From an uncultured Bacteroidia bacterium (lineage in GTDB: Bacteria; Bacteroidota; Bacteroidia; Bacteroidales; UBA932), in the NCBI GenBank assembly GCA_902778855.1, contig CACYZM010000001.1, positions 89,902-153,901 on the forward strand: a DNA stretch of 64,000 nucleotides, in the 5' to 3' direction. The notes beneath the pieces are model-generated. The model worked only from the letters and a program-made list of their open reading frames with translations. It was not told the DNA's origin and did no database searches. Each line of letters starts with the position of its first letter. Positions within the stretch are counted from its first letter, which is position 1. This document shows, piece by piece, positions 9,587-21,238 of the stretch. A program made the position numbers and the translations under genes.

Positions 9587-10120
9587 TCAGACAGACAAAA
9601 GGGTCAAGGCTTTTTTCAGATTGTCGAGGGCCAGGGGAATGACCCAGCGGGAACGGTCGGCCTCGCCGACCGCATTGGAAATGGCGCGGATCTCGGCAAA
9701 CGGGACGCCGGCCGCCAGGCAGGCTTCGAAGAAGGCGGCGCCTTCCATCGACTCCACGTCGGCCGCGACGCCGCGATACCGCTCGTCCAGGGCGGGCACG
9801 GTATTGCCGACGACCTTCGGCAGCGCGTCGAAGACGGCGGGCGGGGCCGGATTGCGGAGCGCGGGGCCGGGCCGGTCGCCGAAGTACTCGGCGACCACCT
9901 GCGCCACGCTCCCAGCGGGAAAGCGGGTCGTATCGTAGCTGCCGGCGACGCCGAGATCGACCGCCAGCTCGAAGTGCCCGGCCGCAAGGGCGGCGGCAAG
10001 CGCTTCGCGCGTGGCCGCCGGGCCCATGCCCGTGCACAGGAAAACATCGTCGCTTCCGGGCCGGATGGAGCGGGCGACGGCGAGTTCAAAATCGACGGCG
10101 GCGACAAAGAGAATCTTCAT
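9587..10120 (-). CDS. mqnB: Futalosine hydrolase
   Basis: A 177-residue protein of the nucleoside phosphorylase fold beginning MKILFVAAVDFELA. It carries the glycine-rich base-binding stretch FLCTGMGPAATREAL, DLGVAGSYD, the ribose-binding VESMEGAAFF and, near the C-terminus, AISNAVGEADRSRW with the catalytic acid region. It removes the base from futalosine (or aminofutalosine) to give dehypoxanthinyl futalosine. It is the first gene of mqnB-mqnD-ABC ATPase-adenosyltransferase. A possible weak -7 box (TATTTTCG on the minus strand, 10135-10128) is only 7 nt upstream. MqnA and MqnC are not in the window. Confidence 0.9.
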   Translation of the reverse strand: MKILFVAAVDFELAVARSIRPGSDDVFLCTGMGPAATREALAAALAAGHFELAVDLGVAGSYDTTRFPAGSVAQVVAEYFGDRPGPALRNPAPPAVFDALPKVVGNTVPALDERYRGVAADVESMEGAAFFEACLAAGVPFAEIRAISNAVGEADRSRWVIPLALDNLKKALTLLSV

Positions 10121-10194
10121 TTCGGACCGAAAATACGAATAAAACGGGAAAATTGAAATAATATTCGTAAATTGCCTTGATTTTAAGAAGTACC

Positions 10195-10794
10195 ATGTCC
10201 TACCAGAAAGAGGAATCATTCGATCCGCACGTGACGGAAGAACTCTCCGGCCACTACCGCGAGATCCTTCGCCTGCTCGGTGAAGACCCCGGCCGCGAGG
10301 GTCTGCTCAAGACGCCCCTCCGCGTGGCCCGCTCCATGCAGTTCCTGACCAAAGGTTATCAGGAAGACGGCGCAGAGATCCTTCGTTCGGCCATGTTCCG
10401 GGAAGAATACCACCAGATGGTGGTGGTCAAGGACATCGAACTCTACTCGATGTGCGAGCACCATATGCTTCCCTTCTATGGCAAGGCCCACGTGGCCTAC
10501 ATCCCCGACGGATGGATCACCGGCCTGAGCAAGCTCGCCCGCGTGGTGGAAACCTACGCCCGCCGCCTCCAGGTCCAGGAGCGCCTGACGGTCCAGATCC
10601 GCGACTGCATCCAGGACACGCTGCATCCGCTCGGCGTAGCCGTGGTCATCGAAGCCGCCCATATGTGCATGCAGGTGCGCGGCGTCCAGAAGCAGAATTC
10701 CGTGACCACCACCTCCGCCTTTACCGGCACGTTCCTCAAGGACATCCGCACCCGGAATGAATTCATGACGCTCATCGGAGCCTCATTGCATTAG
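10195..10794 (+). CDS. folE: GTP cyclohydrolase I
   Basis: A 199-residue protein of normal family length. Zinc ligands are seen in MCEHHMLPF (Cys and the second His) and [10 protein letters not shown] (the second Cys); the family signatures [21 protein letters not shown] and [13 protein letters not shown] are intact. It converts GTP to 7,8-dihydroneopterin triphosphate for folate or queuosine-type products. The ATG at 10195 gives a normal N-terminus ([10 protein letters not shown]). It is followed 6 nt later by trkA and probably shares a transcript with trkA and aspA. Confidence 0.96.
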   Translation: MSYQKEESFDPHVTEELSGHYREILRLLGEDPGREGLLKTPLRVARSMQFLTKGYQEDGAEILRSAMFREEYHQMVVVKDIELYSMCEHHMLPFYGKAHVAYIPDGWITGLSKLARVVETYARRLQVQERLTVQIRDCIQDTLHPLGVAVVIEAAHMCMQVRGVQKQNSVTTTSAFTGTFLKDIRTRNEFMTLIGASLH

Positions 10795-10800
10795 AACGCT

Positions 10801-12150
10801 ATGAAAATCGTAATCGCAGGCGCAGGAGAAGTCGGATGCCACTTGGCCAAAATGCTGAGTGAGGGCTACCACGAAATCACCATCATCGACAACGATGAGG
10901 AGCGGCTCGCGCTGGTGACCGAAAGCATGGACGTACTGACCGTCCAGGGCGATCCTACCTCCATCAGCGTCCTCAAGTCGGCCGGCGTCGACAAGGCCGA
11001 CCTCTTCGTGGCCGTCAGCCCGGCCAAACAGCAGGACGTCAACGTCGTGTCCGCCCTGATCGCCAAAAAGCTGGGCGCCGGCAAGGTGACGGCCCGCGTC
11101 AACAACGCCGAATACCTCAACTACGAGAATAAGTTGATGTTCACCGACATGGGCATCGACCTGCTGTTCTACCCCGAGAAGATCGCCGCCACCGAAATCG
11201 GTGACCTGCTCAAGCAGTCCGACGTGTCGGAATTCGTGGACTTCGCCCGCGGCCAGCTCCAGATGATCGTCTTCCGCATCGACGAAGGTTCCCGGATGCT
11301 CAACAAGAGCATGGCCGATTTCCCCTACGACCCCGAAAACCTCCCCTTCCGCGTCGTGGCCGTCACCCACGACGGCGAAACCCTCATCCCGCAGCGCGAC
11401 ACGCTCTTCAAGCGCGGCGACATGGTCTACATCATCACCAAGCGGGAATTCGTGGACGAACTGATGTCCTGGTCGGGCAAGCGCTATCTCGACATCAAGC
11501 GCCTGACCATCCTGGGCGGCGGCCGCATCGGCGAGATGGTGGCCCGTCAGTTCGAGAAGACGGCCGAATTTGTGAAAATCATCGAAATCAACCGGGAGCG
11601 CTGCGAAGTGCTCTCCGAGAACCTCGACCATACCCTCGTCATCAACGGCGACGGCCGCAACTCCGATTTCCTCTACGAGGAGGACGTCAAGAGCTGCGAC
11701 GCCTTCGTGGCCGTGACCTCCAGTTCGGAGACGAACATCCTGGCCTGCGTAGCCGCCAAGAACATGGGCGTCTCGAAGACCATCGCGGAGGTCGAGAACA
11801 TCGAATACATCAAGCTCGCCGAAGGAATGGGCGTTGATGCGGTGATCAACAAGAAAGTGATTACCGCCGGCCGCATCTTCCGTTTCACGATGAGTACCAA
11901 GGTCCGCACCGTCAAGGTCATCGGCGGCGCCGACGCCGAGGTGATCGAATACATCGTCAACCCCGACAGCCCCGTGACCAAGGCGCCCCTGCGCGACTTG
12001 AATTTCCCCCGCGACGCCGTGGTCGGCGGCATCATCCGCGGCAGCGAAACCTTCATCGCCACCGGCGACACGCGCATCAAGCCCTACGACCGGGCCGTGA
12101 TCTTCGCCCTGCCGACAGCCCTGTCGCGCATCGAAAAACTGTTCAGCTAA
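10801..12150 (+). CDS. trkA: Trk system potassium uptake regulatory subunit
   Basis: A 449-residue protein with two consecutive RCK modules. Each starts with a Rossmann nucleotide-binding motif: MKIVIAGAGEVGCHLAK at the N-terminus, and TILGGGRIGEMVARQF near residue 235. Each is followed by a TrkA-C domain. TrkA binds NAD(H) and ATP and gates the TrkH membrane channel, which is not in this window. It is 6 nt after folE and 28 nt before aspA, all on the same strand with no terminator between. Confidence 0.94.
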   Translation: MKIVIAGAGEVGCHLAKMLSEGYHEITIIDNDEERLALVTESMDVLTVQGDPTSISVLKSAGVDKADLFVAVSPAKQQDVNVVSALIAKKLGAGKVTARVNNAEYLNYENKLMFTDMGIDLLFYPEKIAATEIGDLLKQSDVSEFVDFARGQLQMIVFRIDEGSRMLNKSMADFPYDPENLPFRVVAVTHDGETLIPQRDTLFKRGDMVYIITKREFVDELMSWSGKRYLDIKRLTILGGGRIGEMVARQFEKTAEFVKIIEINRERCEVLSENLDHTLVINGDGRNSDFLYEEDVKSCDAFVAVTSSSETNILACVAAKNMGVSKTIAEVENIEYIKLAEGMGVDAVINKKVITAGRIFRFTMSTKVRTVKVIGGADAEVIEYIVNPDSPVTKAPLRDLNFPRDAVVGGIIRGSETFIATGDTRIKPYDRAVIFALPTALSRIEKLFS

Positions 12151-12178
12151 AAGTCAAACCAACCATATAAAAAACGAT

Positions 12179-13609
12179 ATGATCGAATACAAATTCAAAA
12201 CTTCGGGCAAGACCCGTTCCGAACACGACTTGCTCGGCGACAAAGACGTTCCCGTGGAGGCCCTCTTTGGCGTCCAGACGCTCCGCTGCATCGAAAACTT
12301 CGACATCAGCCGCAACCTGCTCGGCGACCATCCGGAATTCGTCAAAGCCTTCGGCATCGTGAAAATGGGTGCCATCCTGGCCAACCACGAACTCGGCCTG
12401 GTCTCCGATGAAATCACGAACGCCGTCGTCGAGGCCTGCAAGGAACTCATGGAAGGCAAGCACACCGAGCACTTCCCGATCGACATGATCCAGGGCGGCG
12501 CCGGCACGTCGGCCAACATGAACGCCAACGAGGTCATCGCCAACCGCGCCCTCGAAATCCTGGGCAAGAAACACGGCGACTATAAGGTGATCCACCCGAA
12601 CGACCACATCAACATGGCCCAGTCGACCAACGACGCGTATCCGACCGCCATGCATCTGGGCCTCTATATGATTCATCAGGATCTGATGGCCGCCCTCAAG
12701 GCGCTGGCCAAGGCCTTCCGCGCCAAACAGCGCAGCTTCGCGAACATCATCAAGATGGGCCGCACCCAGCTGCAGGACGCTGTGCCGATGACCCTCGGCC
12801 AGACCTTCGGCGCTTTCGCCACCGCCGTCGAGACCGAAATGAAACGTCTTGACGCCGCCGCTCAGGAGTTCCTCGTGATCAATATGGGCGCCACCGCCAT
12901 CGGTACCGGCATCACCGCCGAACCGGGCTACGCCGAAGCCTGCACGAAGCACATCAAGAAGATCTCCGGCTGGAAGATCACGCTGGCCAAAGACCTCGTG
13001 GAAGCCACCAACGACACTTCCTGCATGGTCTGCTACCACGCCGTGCTGAAGAACATCGCCATCCGCATCTCGAAGATCTGCAACGACCTCCGTCTCCTCG
13101 CTTCCGGTCCGCGCACCGGTCTGGCCGAAATCAACCTGCCGCCGAAGCAGCCGGGCAGCTCCATCATGCCGGGCAAGGTCAACCCCGTGATCCCCGAAGT
13201 CACCAACCAGGTATGCTTCAAGGTCATCGGCAACGACACCTGCATCACCATGGCTTCCGAAGCCGCCCAGCTCGAGCTGAACGTGATGGAACCGGTCCTC
13301 GTCGAATCGATCGTCGAATCGCAGACCTGGATGACGAACGCCCTCAACACCCTCCGCATCGAATGCGTCGACGGCATCACCGCCAACAAGAAGCATTGCA
13401 AGGACCTGGCTGAACACAGCATCGGCATCGTGACGGCCCTCAAGCCGTACATCGGCTACGCCAAGTGCACCGAGGTCGCCAAGGAAGCCCTCGTCACCGG
13501 TGGCAGCGTCTATCAGCTGGTGCTCGACAAGGGTTATCTCACCAAGGCCCAGCTCGACAAGATCCTCGATCCGAAGAACATGGTCAAACCGACCAAGGTG
13601 GAACTCTAA
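12179..13609 (+). CDS. aspA: Aspartate ammonia-lyase
   Basis: A 476-residue member of the fumarase/aspartase superfamily with the signature GSSIMPGKVNP around residue 320. The aspartase-specific N-terminal EHDLLGDKDVPVEALFGVQT and NMNANEVIANRALE are present. It deaminates L-aspartate to fumarate and ammonia. In an anaerobe this supplies fumarate as electron acceptor, and it fits the DcuC carriers, fumarase and isoaspartyl dipeptidase elsewhere in the window. Its stop overlaps that of the convergent AraC-like gene, and its terminator (13631-13662) lies inside that gene. Confidence 0.95.
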   Translation: MIEYKFKTSGKTRSEHDLLGDKDVPVEALFGVQTLRCIENFDISRNLLGDHPEFVKAFGIVKMGAILANHELGLVSDEITNAVVEACKELMEGKHTEHFPIDMIQGGAGTSANMNANEVIANRALEILGKKHGDYKVIHPNDHINMAQSTNDAYPTAMHLGLYMIHQDLMAALKALAKAFRAKQRSFANIIKMGRTQLQDAVPMTLGQTFGAFATAVETEMKRLDAAAQEFLVINMGATAIGTGITAEPGYAEACTKHIKKISGWKITLAKDLVEATNDTSCMVCYHAVLKNIAIRISKICNDLRLLASGPRTGLAEINLPPKQPGSSIMPGKVNPVIPEVTNQVCFKVIGNDTCITMASEAAQLELNVMEPVLVESIVESQTWMTNALNTLRIECVDGITANKKHCKDLAEHSIGIVTALKPYIGYAKCTEVAKEALVTGGSVYQLVLDKGYLTKAQLDKILDPKNMVKPTKVEL

Positions 13610-13965
13610 TCGCCGTTCACCCTTTCCCGTAAAGCGCAGGCCGTCGAGCCTGCGCTTTTTTTGATGTGCCGGTTCATGGCGTCGGCGCAGGAGAAGCCGC
13701 TCATTTCGGCGATGTCTTCGCGGGAGAGGCCCGCATTCTCCTTTTCGAACAGCAACTCCAGGGCGTGCTCGACCCGGTAGGCGTTGACGAACTGGGCGAA
13801 ATTCAGGCCCCGGCCCTTCAGGGCCCGGGAGATGTAAGTGCGGTTGGTCATCGCCTCCCGCGCCACGTCCGCCCGGGTCAGGTCTTTCTTCAGGTACAGC
13901 TTCTTCTCCCGCATCAGCCGGTTCATCTTCCGGTACAACTGGTCGGTGCTAAGTCTTTGCCTCAT
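13606..13965 (-). CDS. Short AraC-type HTH protein
   Basis: A 119-residue protein that is little more than an AraC/XylS DNA-binding domain: first HTH around LTRADVAREAMTNRTYISRALK, linker helix, second HTH around LSREDIAEMSGFSCADAMNRHIKK. It has no sensor domain. The upstream neighbour is another AraC-type protein, and the two overlap by 17 nt, which suggests translational coupling. The last 18 or so codons are the complement of the aspA terminator, so the C-terminal tail is probably not under ordinary protein selection. The regulated genes are unknown. Confidence 0.72.
   Translation of the reverse strand: MRQRLSTDQLYRKMNRLMREKKLYLKKDLTRADVAREAMTNRTYISRALKGRGLNFAQFVNAYRVEHALELLFEKENAGLSREDIAEMSGFSCADAMNRHIKKSAGSTACALRERVNGD
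13631..13662 (+). terminator. Rho-independent terminator of aspA
   Basis: Arms AAAGCGCAGGC and GCCTGCGCTTT (11 bp) enclose a 6-nt loop and are followed by a T run, 22 nt after the aspA stop. It lies within the 3' coding end of the AraC-like gene on the other strand. Confidence 0.9.
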
Positions 13966-14512
13966 TCCTTTTGCGGTACTCCTTGCACCATTCGGCAGGC
14001 GTATATCCGGTGTTGCGGCCGAAAGCCGTGTTGAACGTCGTCATGGAGTTGAACCCGACGCGGCGCGACAGCTGCGTGATGGTCAGGTCCGGATGCTGCG
14101 CATAAATCCGCATGGCCTCCCGCACTCGGTAGTAATGCACCAGCTGGCAGAAATTCTTGTTGAGCTTGATTTTGATGGTCTGCGCCAGATAGCTTTTGTT
14201 GGTGTACAGGCGTTCGGCCAGGTCGCCGACCCGGATGTCGGGGTTCAGGTAGAGTTTCTCCCGCTCCAGTACGTTGCAGAGCCGCTCCTTCAACTCTTCC
14301 ATATCCGAATCCTTGAGGCTCGGCCCGTCGTCGGCCAGGATCCGGTCGGCATTGGGAATGGCCCGTTCCATCCGCGGGTACTCCTTGCCGGAGCCCGCAG
14401 CCGCCTCCGGTTCTTGTTTCAAGGCCCGGGAATGCCGATACAAGCGTACGACCAAATACACAAGAGCCGCCGTCAGCGGCACATAACCGATCAGAATGAG
14501 CATCGTGTCCAT
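13949..14512 (-). CDS. Membrane-anchored AraC-type transcription regulator
   Basis: A 187-residue protein with one hydrophobic segment at about residues 4-24 and a basic/proline-rich linker. The AraC domain at about 75-180 has a first HTH around IRVGDLAERLYTNKSYLAQTIK and a second around LTITQLSRRVGFNSMTTFNTAF, closing with the canonical GYTPAEW. The N-terminal membrane anchor without a periplasmic sensor is unusual. It overlaps the following short AraC-like gene by 17 nt. The two align over their HTH regions (REKLYL.. and REKKLYL..) and probably arose by duplication. Confidence 0.8.
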   Translation of the reverse strand: MDTMLILIGYVPLTAALVYLVVRLYRHSRALKQEPEAAAGSGKEYPRMERAIPNADRILADDGPSLKDSDMEELKERLCNVLEREKLYLNPDIRVGDLAERLYTNKSYLAQTIKIKLNKNFCQLVHYYRVREAMRIYAQHPDLTITQLSRRVGFNSMTTFNTAFGRNTGYTPAEWCKEYRKRNEAKT

Positions 14513-14544
14513 AGCTTCGCTGTTTTTACGAATACGAATCTACG

Positions 14545-14584
14545 AACAAAAAGGGCGGTTACATCGTTTTTCGATATAACCGCC
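14545..14584 (-). terminator. Rho-independent terminator of yitT-like gene
   Basis: The inverted repeat GGCGGTTA...TAACCGCC with an inner ATCG/CGAT extension lies 33 nt past the YitT stop. On the minus strand it is followed by CTTTTTG. Confidence 0.8.
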
Positions 14585-14617
14585 ATATAACAGCTACTGA
14601 AAATACTTGATTTCCAG

Positions 14618-15514
14618 CTATTTCTTAATTACCTCGAAACCGGAGCCATAGACGCCCGTCACACTGGCGACGGAGATGAAGGCCTGCGGATCTTCCTCTT
14701 TGATGAGGTTCAGCAAAAATTTGAGTTCCTGTTTGCGGGCCACGACCACCAGGACGGTCGATTCGGTCTTTGTGTACCAGCCCTTTCCGTCGAGCGCCGT
14801 CACGCCGCGATGGACGTCGGTGGTGATGCGGTCGGCGATTTTTTCAAAGTTTTTCGAAAAAATAAAGATTTGTACGGACTGCTTTGAACCCGAAACGAAG
14901 AGATCGAGCGCCACGCTGAAGACGCCGGCCATCACATAACCGTACACCAGGTTGGCGACCCGGACGCCCCAGCTGCCCTCGGTCGGAACGATGAGCGACG
15001 AACCGATGATGAAGATGTCGAGAATCAGCAGGATCTTGCCCGGCGAGATGGCGCGGTACTTGGTGATCATCAGGGCCACGATGTCAGTGCCGCCGGAACT
15101 GCCGCCTTGCGAGAAGGTGAGCGAGATGCCCAGCGCGGAGAGCATACCGCCGATGATGACGCTGAGCAGCTTGCCGTTGTCCAGGGCGATGATCTGGATG
15201 AACTCCTGCGGGATGATCATCGGCAGGAACCGCAGCAGCAGCGTCGTGACCACCATCGCATAGACGGTCTTCACGCCGAAAGCCGGACCCAGCACCTTGA
15301 GGGCGATCAGCAGCAGGATGGCGTTGATGATGAAGAAGGAGTAGCTCACGTGGAACCCGGTGCAATACTGAATCACGGCCGAGATACCGGTGACGCCGCC
15401 ACCCACCAGCTGATGGGGGATGATGAAGACGACCCAGGCCAGCGTATACAGAATCAGGCCGACCGTGATGATCGCGTAGGACTTGAGCGTCGCGAAGACT
15501 TTGTTCCGATCCAT
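14618..15514 (-). CDS. YitT-family membrane protein (DUF161/DUF2179)
   Basis: A 298-residue protein with five to six transmembrane segments in the first 215 residues, including the family's glycine-rich PHQLVGGGVTGISAVI and FSQGGSSGGTDIVA. The cytoplasmic DUF2179 domain (about 215-298) ends in SVASVTGVYGSGFE. The family is widespread and its transport or regulatory role is not established. The ATG directly follows the leuS stop codon with no gap, so it is likely co-translated with leuS. Confidence 0.9.
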   Translation of the reverse strand: MDRNKVFATLKSYAIITVGLILYTLAWVVFIIPHQLVGGGVTGISAVIQYCTGFHVSYSFFIINAILLLIALKVLGPAFGVKTVYAMVVTTLLLRFLPMIIPQEFIQIIALDNGKLLSVIIGGMLSALGISLTFSQGGSSGGTDIVALMITKYRAISPGKILLILDIFIIGSSLIVPTEGSWGVRVANLVYGYVMAGVFSVALDLFVSGSKQSVQIFIFSKNFEKIADRITTDVHRGVTALDGKGWYTKTESTVLVVVARKQELKFLLNLIKEEDPQAFISVASVTGVYGSGFEVIKK

Positions 15515-18226
<2,712 letters not shown>

Positions 18227-18257
18227 GGGGTTGTACGCCAAATTGAAAAATTTGGCG

Positions 18258-18265
18258 CAAATATA
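18258..18265 (-). promoter_or_regulatory. -7 box (TATATTTG) of leuS
   Basis: TATATTTG on the minus strand matches TAnnTTTG and lies 31 nt upstream of the leuS ATG at 18226. Confidence 0.65.
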
Positions 18266-18278
18266 ACGATTTCCCCCC

Positions 18279-19568
18279 TTATTTCAGCCGGAATTCCACC
18301 GGAATGACGATTCTGGTGCGGACTTTCATCCCCTTGATCTGCCCGGGAATCCATTTGGGCGAGACTTCGACCACCCGGACGGCCTCGTCGTCGAGCAATT
18401 CGTCGACGCCGTGCTCCACCGCCACGTTCGTGACGCTGCCGTCTTTTTCGACGATGAAACTCACGAGCACCTGGCCCTGGATGTTGCGCTCGATGGCGGC
18501 GCGGGGATACTTCAGGTACTTGTAAACCCAGCTCGTCAGGAAATGCTTCTCGTTGGAATGGAAGAACTGCGGGCGGACGTCGCAGTCGGAAGCGGCATAT
18601 ACCCGCTCCGGGCGTTTGCTGGCCTGGTTGGGACTGGCGGTATCGGTGGTGATTTCATCCTGGGCGCAGAGCACCAGGAGAAAATGATACAGATAGTTGC
18701 AGCGCGCCTCCAGGGCGGCGTAGTCAATCAGCCGGGGCGTGTCGCGCAGCGTCCGGTGCTCGCGGGCGGATCCGGAAGAGAAGAGGAACACCGGAATCTT
18801 GCGCTCATAAAAGGCCAGATAGTCGGAAGAGGGCGTCGCGCCGGCCATCCGCTCCGGGATGGTGACCACGGGCTGCTCCTGGGTCTTGTCGAGGATATAG
18901 TCCAGGTCGCGCTGGGCCAGCCGGCTGAAATAGCTGAACGGATGGCCGTCGCCGCCGCGGCCCAGACAGTTCAGGTCGACCATCGCGCCGACCTTGTCCA
19001 TCTGCGTGAATGCCCGGTTGGCAAAATACCAGGCGCCCGCCATCCCCTGTTCGCCGGCGCCGAAGCCCACGAAAATCACGGAACGCCGGAAAAGCCCCCG
19101 GTAAGTGGCCACCATACGGGCCACTTCAATCAGCGCCGCCACGCCCGAGGCGTTGCAGTCGGCGCCGGGGAACACCTGGACGACAGGCTCGCCGTTGACC
19201 GTCAGGGTGTTCGTCCCCATATGGTCGTACCGGGCTCCCACCACGACATACTCGTCGCGCAACTCCGGATCGGACCCTTCGACGATCCCCAGGATGTTTT
19301 GGGAACGGATCTCGCCGCCGTCGCCGGTGATGGTGAAATCCTGCCCGAGGCTGTCGGTCAGCATCAGCACGCCCGCTTCGGCGAGCGCGTCGTAGAGGTA
19401 GCGCGCCGCCAGCCGCTCTCCGTCGCTGCCGGCCTTGCGGCCGTCCAGTTCATCGTCGCAGAGCGCCTCCACGTGCCGCCGCAGGGCCGGGGCAACAGCA
19501 AAATTCTGTGCGGCGAGATCCGCCGCACAGAACAGAGCGATCAGAATTATCGATAAAAATCTTTTCAA
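18279..19568 (-). CDS. Degenerate M28-type peptidase fused to a TonB C-terminal domain
   Basis: A 429-residue secreted protein starting at TTG, directly after the gcvT stop; Lys-Arg and a signal peptide follow (residues 1-20). Residues about 25-300 are an M28 (aminopeptidase Y-like) domain. Residues about 340-429 are a TonB C-terminal domain ([20 protein letters not shown]). The zinc site is damaged. The first His ligand of the usual GAHYDH is Arg113 (GARYDH), and the GEEQG general-base Glu is Gly172 (AGEQG). The second Asp of GADDNASG is Cys138. Asp115, Asp137, Glu173 and a downstream His remain. I infer a non-catalytic or altered-specificity periplasmic protein. The TonB-C fold suggests contact with an outer-membrane or envelope partner. 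Confidence 0.82.
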   Translation of the reverse strand: MKRFLSIILIALFCAADLAAQNFAVAPALRRHVEALCDDELDGRKAGSDGERLAARYLYDALAEAGVLMLTDSLGQDFTITGDGGEIRSQNILGIVEGSDPELRDEYVVVGARYDHMGTNTLTVNGEPVVQVFPGADCNASGVAALIEVARMVATYRGLFRRSVIFVGFGAGEQGMAGAWYFANRAFTQMDKVGAMVDLNCLGRGGDGHPFSYFSRLAQRDLDYILDKTQEQPVVTIPERMAGATPSSDYLAFYERKIPVFLFSSGSAREHRTLRDTPRLIDYAALEARCNYLYHFLLVLCAQDEITTDTASPNQASKRPERVYAASDCDVRPQFFHSNEKHFLTSWVYKYLKYPRAAIERNIQGQVLVSFIVEKDGSVTNVAVEHGVDELLDDEAVRVVEVSPKWIPGQIKGMKVRTRIVIPVEFRLK

Positions 19569-20675
19569 TTACTTTTTGTAGAACGGCATCTTCACGACGA
19601 CGGCCTTCAACAGGCGACCGCGCACGTCGATGAAGATTTCGCTGCCGACTTTGTTGAAAGGAACATTTACATATCCCATGCCAATCGCCTTCTTGACGCT
19701 CGGGCCCATGGTGCCGGAGGTCACGTGGCCGATCTTGTTGCCTTCCGCATCGCAGATGGGCATCTCGTGACGGGCGATGCCGCGGTCCACGAGCTCGAAG
19801 CCCACGAGCTTGCGCGTCAGGCCGGCCGCCTTCTGATCGAGCAGGTACTGCTTGTCGATGAAGTCGCCCTTGACGTCGTTGAATTTGGTGATCCAGCCCA
19901 GGCCGGCCTCCAGCGGGGAGGTGGTGTCGTCGATGTCGTTGCCGTAGAGGCAGAAGCCCATTTCCAGACGGAGCGTGTCGCGGGCGCCCAGGCCGATCGG
20001 CTGGATGCCGAAAGGTTCGCCGGCCTCGAAGACGGCTTTCCAGAGCTGGTCGCCGTATTCGTTGGGCACATAGACTTCGCATCCGCCGCTGCCGGTGTAA
20101 CCGGTGGTGGAGAGGATGGCGCCGGGGATGCCGGCGACTTCCATTTCCTTGAAGGTGTAGTATTCCATCGAGAGCACGTCTTCCTTGCAGATGCGCTGCA
20201 TGACCTCCATGGCCTTCGGGCCCTGGATGGCGAGCTGGCAGGTGGCGTCGGAGGCGTTCACCAGGTCTTTGCCCACTTCGAGGCCGAACTTCGGCGCGAT
20301 GGCGCAGAGGTGGTTCCAGTCTTTCTCGATGTTGGCGGCGTTGACGGCCAGCAGGTATTTCTCGGTGCTGAAGCAATAGGCGATGAAGTCGTCGACGATG
20401 CCCCCCTTGCCGTTGGGGAAGCAGGTGTACTGGGCCTTGCCCGGGAAGAGGACGGAAGCGTCGTTGGAAGAAACATACTGCAGGAAAGCCAGGGCCTTGG
20501 GACCCTTGATCCAGATTTCGCCCATGTGCGAGACGTCGAAGACGCCGACGCCTTCGCGCACGCAGGCGTGTTCCTCATTGATTCCCTTGTATTGGATCGG
20601 CATGTTGTAGCCGGCAAACGGAGCCATCTTCGCACCCAGCGCGATGTGCTTCTCGGTAAATACGGTGTTTTTCAT
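19569..20675 (-). CDS. gcvT: Glycine cleavage system T protein (aminomethyltransferase)
   Basis: A 368-residue protein of family length. It starts [20 protein letters not shown], with the conserved [11 protein letters not shown] and, in the middle, [16 protein letters not shown]. The folate-site region AGLGWITKF is intact, as is the C-terminal [19 protein letters not shown]. It transfers the methylene group from aminomethyl-H-protein to tetrahydrofolate. GcvH and GcvP are not in the window. Its ATG overlaps the stop of the SPOR-like lipoprotein gene (ATGA). Confidence 0.96.
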   Translation of the reverse strand: MKNTVFTEKHIALGAKMAPFAGYNMPIQYKGINEEHACVREGVGVFDVSHMGEIWIKGPKALAFLQYVSSNDASVLFPGKAQYTCFPNGKGGIVDDFIAYCFSTEKYLLAVNAANIEKDWNHLCAIAPKFGLEVGKDLVNASDATCQLAIQGPKAMEVMQRICKEDVLSMEYYTFKEMEVAGIPGAILSTTGYTGSGGCEVYVPNEYGDQLWKAVFEAGEPFGIQPIGLGARDTLRLEMGFCLYGNDIDDTTSPLEAGLGWITKFNDVKGDFIDKQYLLDQKAAGLTRKLVGFELVDRGIARHEMPICDAEGNKIGHVTSGTMGPSVKKAIGMGYVNVPFNKVGSEIFIDVRGRLLKAVVVKMPFYKK

Positions 20676-21175
20676 ATTTCTTTATGTAGTTTTTGCTTCG
20701 TGTCGTAGATCCAGGGGTCGGTCGGGGCCAGGTGGAGCTTCTTGAGCGCGGCCATGTCGCGACGGACCACTTCGAGGGAATCGCTGCCGTCGATGCAGAC
20801 CACCGAAAGGCCGCTGCGGAACTGGAACGTGCGGGTCTTGAATCCGTTTTCCTTCAGCTTTTCTTCGAACAGCTGGACGCCGATATCCTCCTTGAAGGCG
20901 CCGGCGACGGCGTAGTACCGCTTGACGGCGAGCGCGGCGGCGGCGGCTTCGATTTGGGCCCGCTCGGCTTCCAGCCGGGCAACTTCCGCCTTTGCGGCGG
21001 CGATCGAGTCGCGGACGGCCTGTTCGTGCGCGGCGCGGAGCTGGCGGAGGGCCTCCAGATCGGCGGAGGTCGGTTTGCCGAGCGAAGCGCGGACGGAATC
21101 GCATCCGGCCGTCAGGCCTGCAAGCAGGATGACAACCAGAAACCAGAGGGCCGCTTGGGCGAAATGATTTTTCAT
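20672..21175 (-). CDS. Lipoprotein with coiled coil and SPOR-like domain
   Basis: A 167-residue protein with a lipoprotein signal (lipobox LTAGC near residue 25). An Ala/Glu-rich coiled coil (about 40-85) is followed by a SPOR-like C-terminal domain starting at [24 protein letters not shown] domains bind denuded peptidoglycan at division sites. The start is ATG 21175, because the TTG nine bases upstream lies in the -7 box. The box at 21182-21189 leaves only 6 nt before the ATG, so the message may be nearly leaderless. It overlaps gcvT by 4 nt. Confidence 0.78.
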   Translation of the reverse strand: MKNHFAQAALWFLVVILLAGLTAGCDSVRASLGKPTSADLEALRQLRAAHEQAVRDSIAAAKAEVARLEAERAQIEAAAAALAVKRYYAVAGAFKEDIGVQLFEEKLKENGFKTRTFQFRSGLSVVCIDGSDSLEVVRRDMAALKKLHLAPTDPWIYDTKQKLHKEI

Positions 21176-21181
21176 ATTCAA

Positions 21182-21189
21182 CAAAGATA
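21182..21189 (-). promoter_or_regulatory. -7 box (TATCTTTG), nearly leaderless start
   Basis: TATCTTTG on the minus strand ends 6 nt before the ATG at 21175, so the expected transcription start is within a few bases of the start codon. Confidence 0.6.
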
Positions 21190-21212
21190 CGATAAAAAAC
21201 GTTAAAAAAGGT

Positions 21213-21220
21213 TATCTTTA
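21213..21220 (+). promoter_or_regulatory. Possible -7 box (TATCTTTA)
   Basis: TATCTTTA differs from TAnnTTTG at the last base and lies 18 nt upstream of the ATG at 21239. It is divergent from the box at 21182-21189. Confidence 0.4.
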
Positions 21221-21238
21221 CATTTGAAAGCGAACGGG

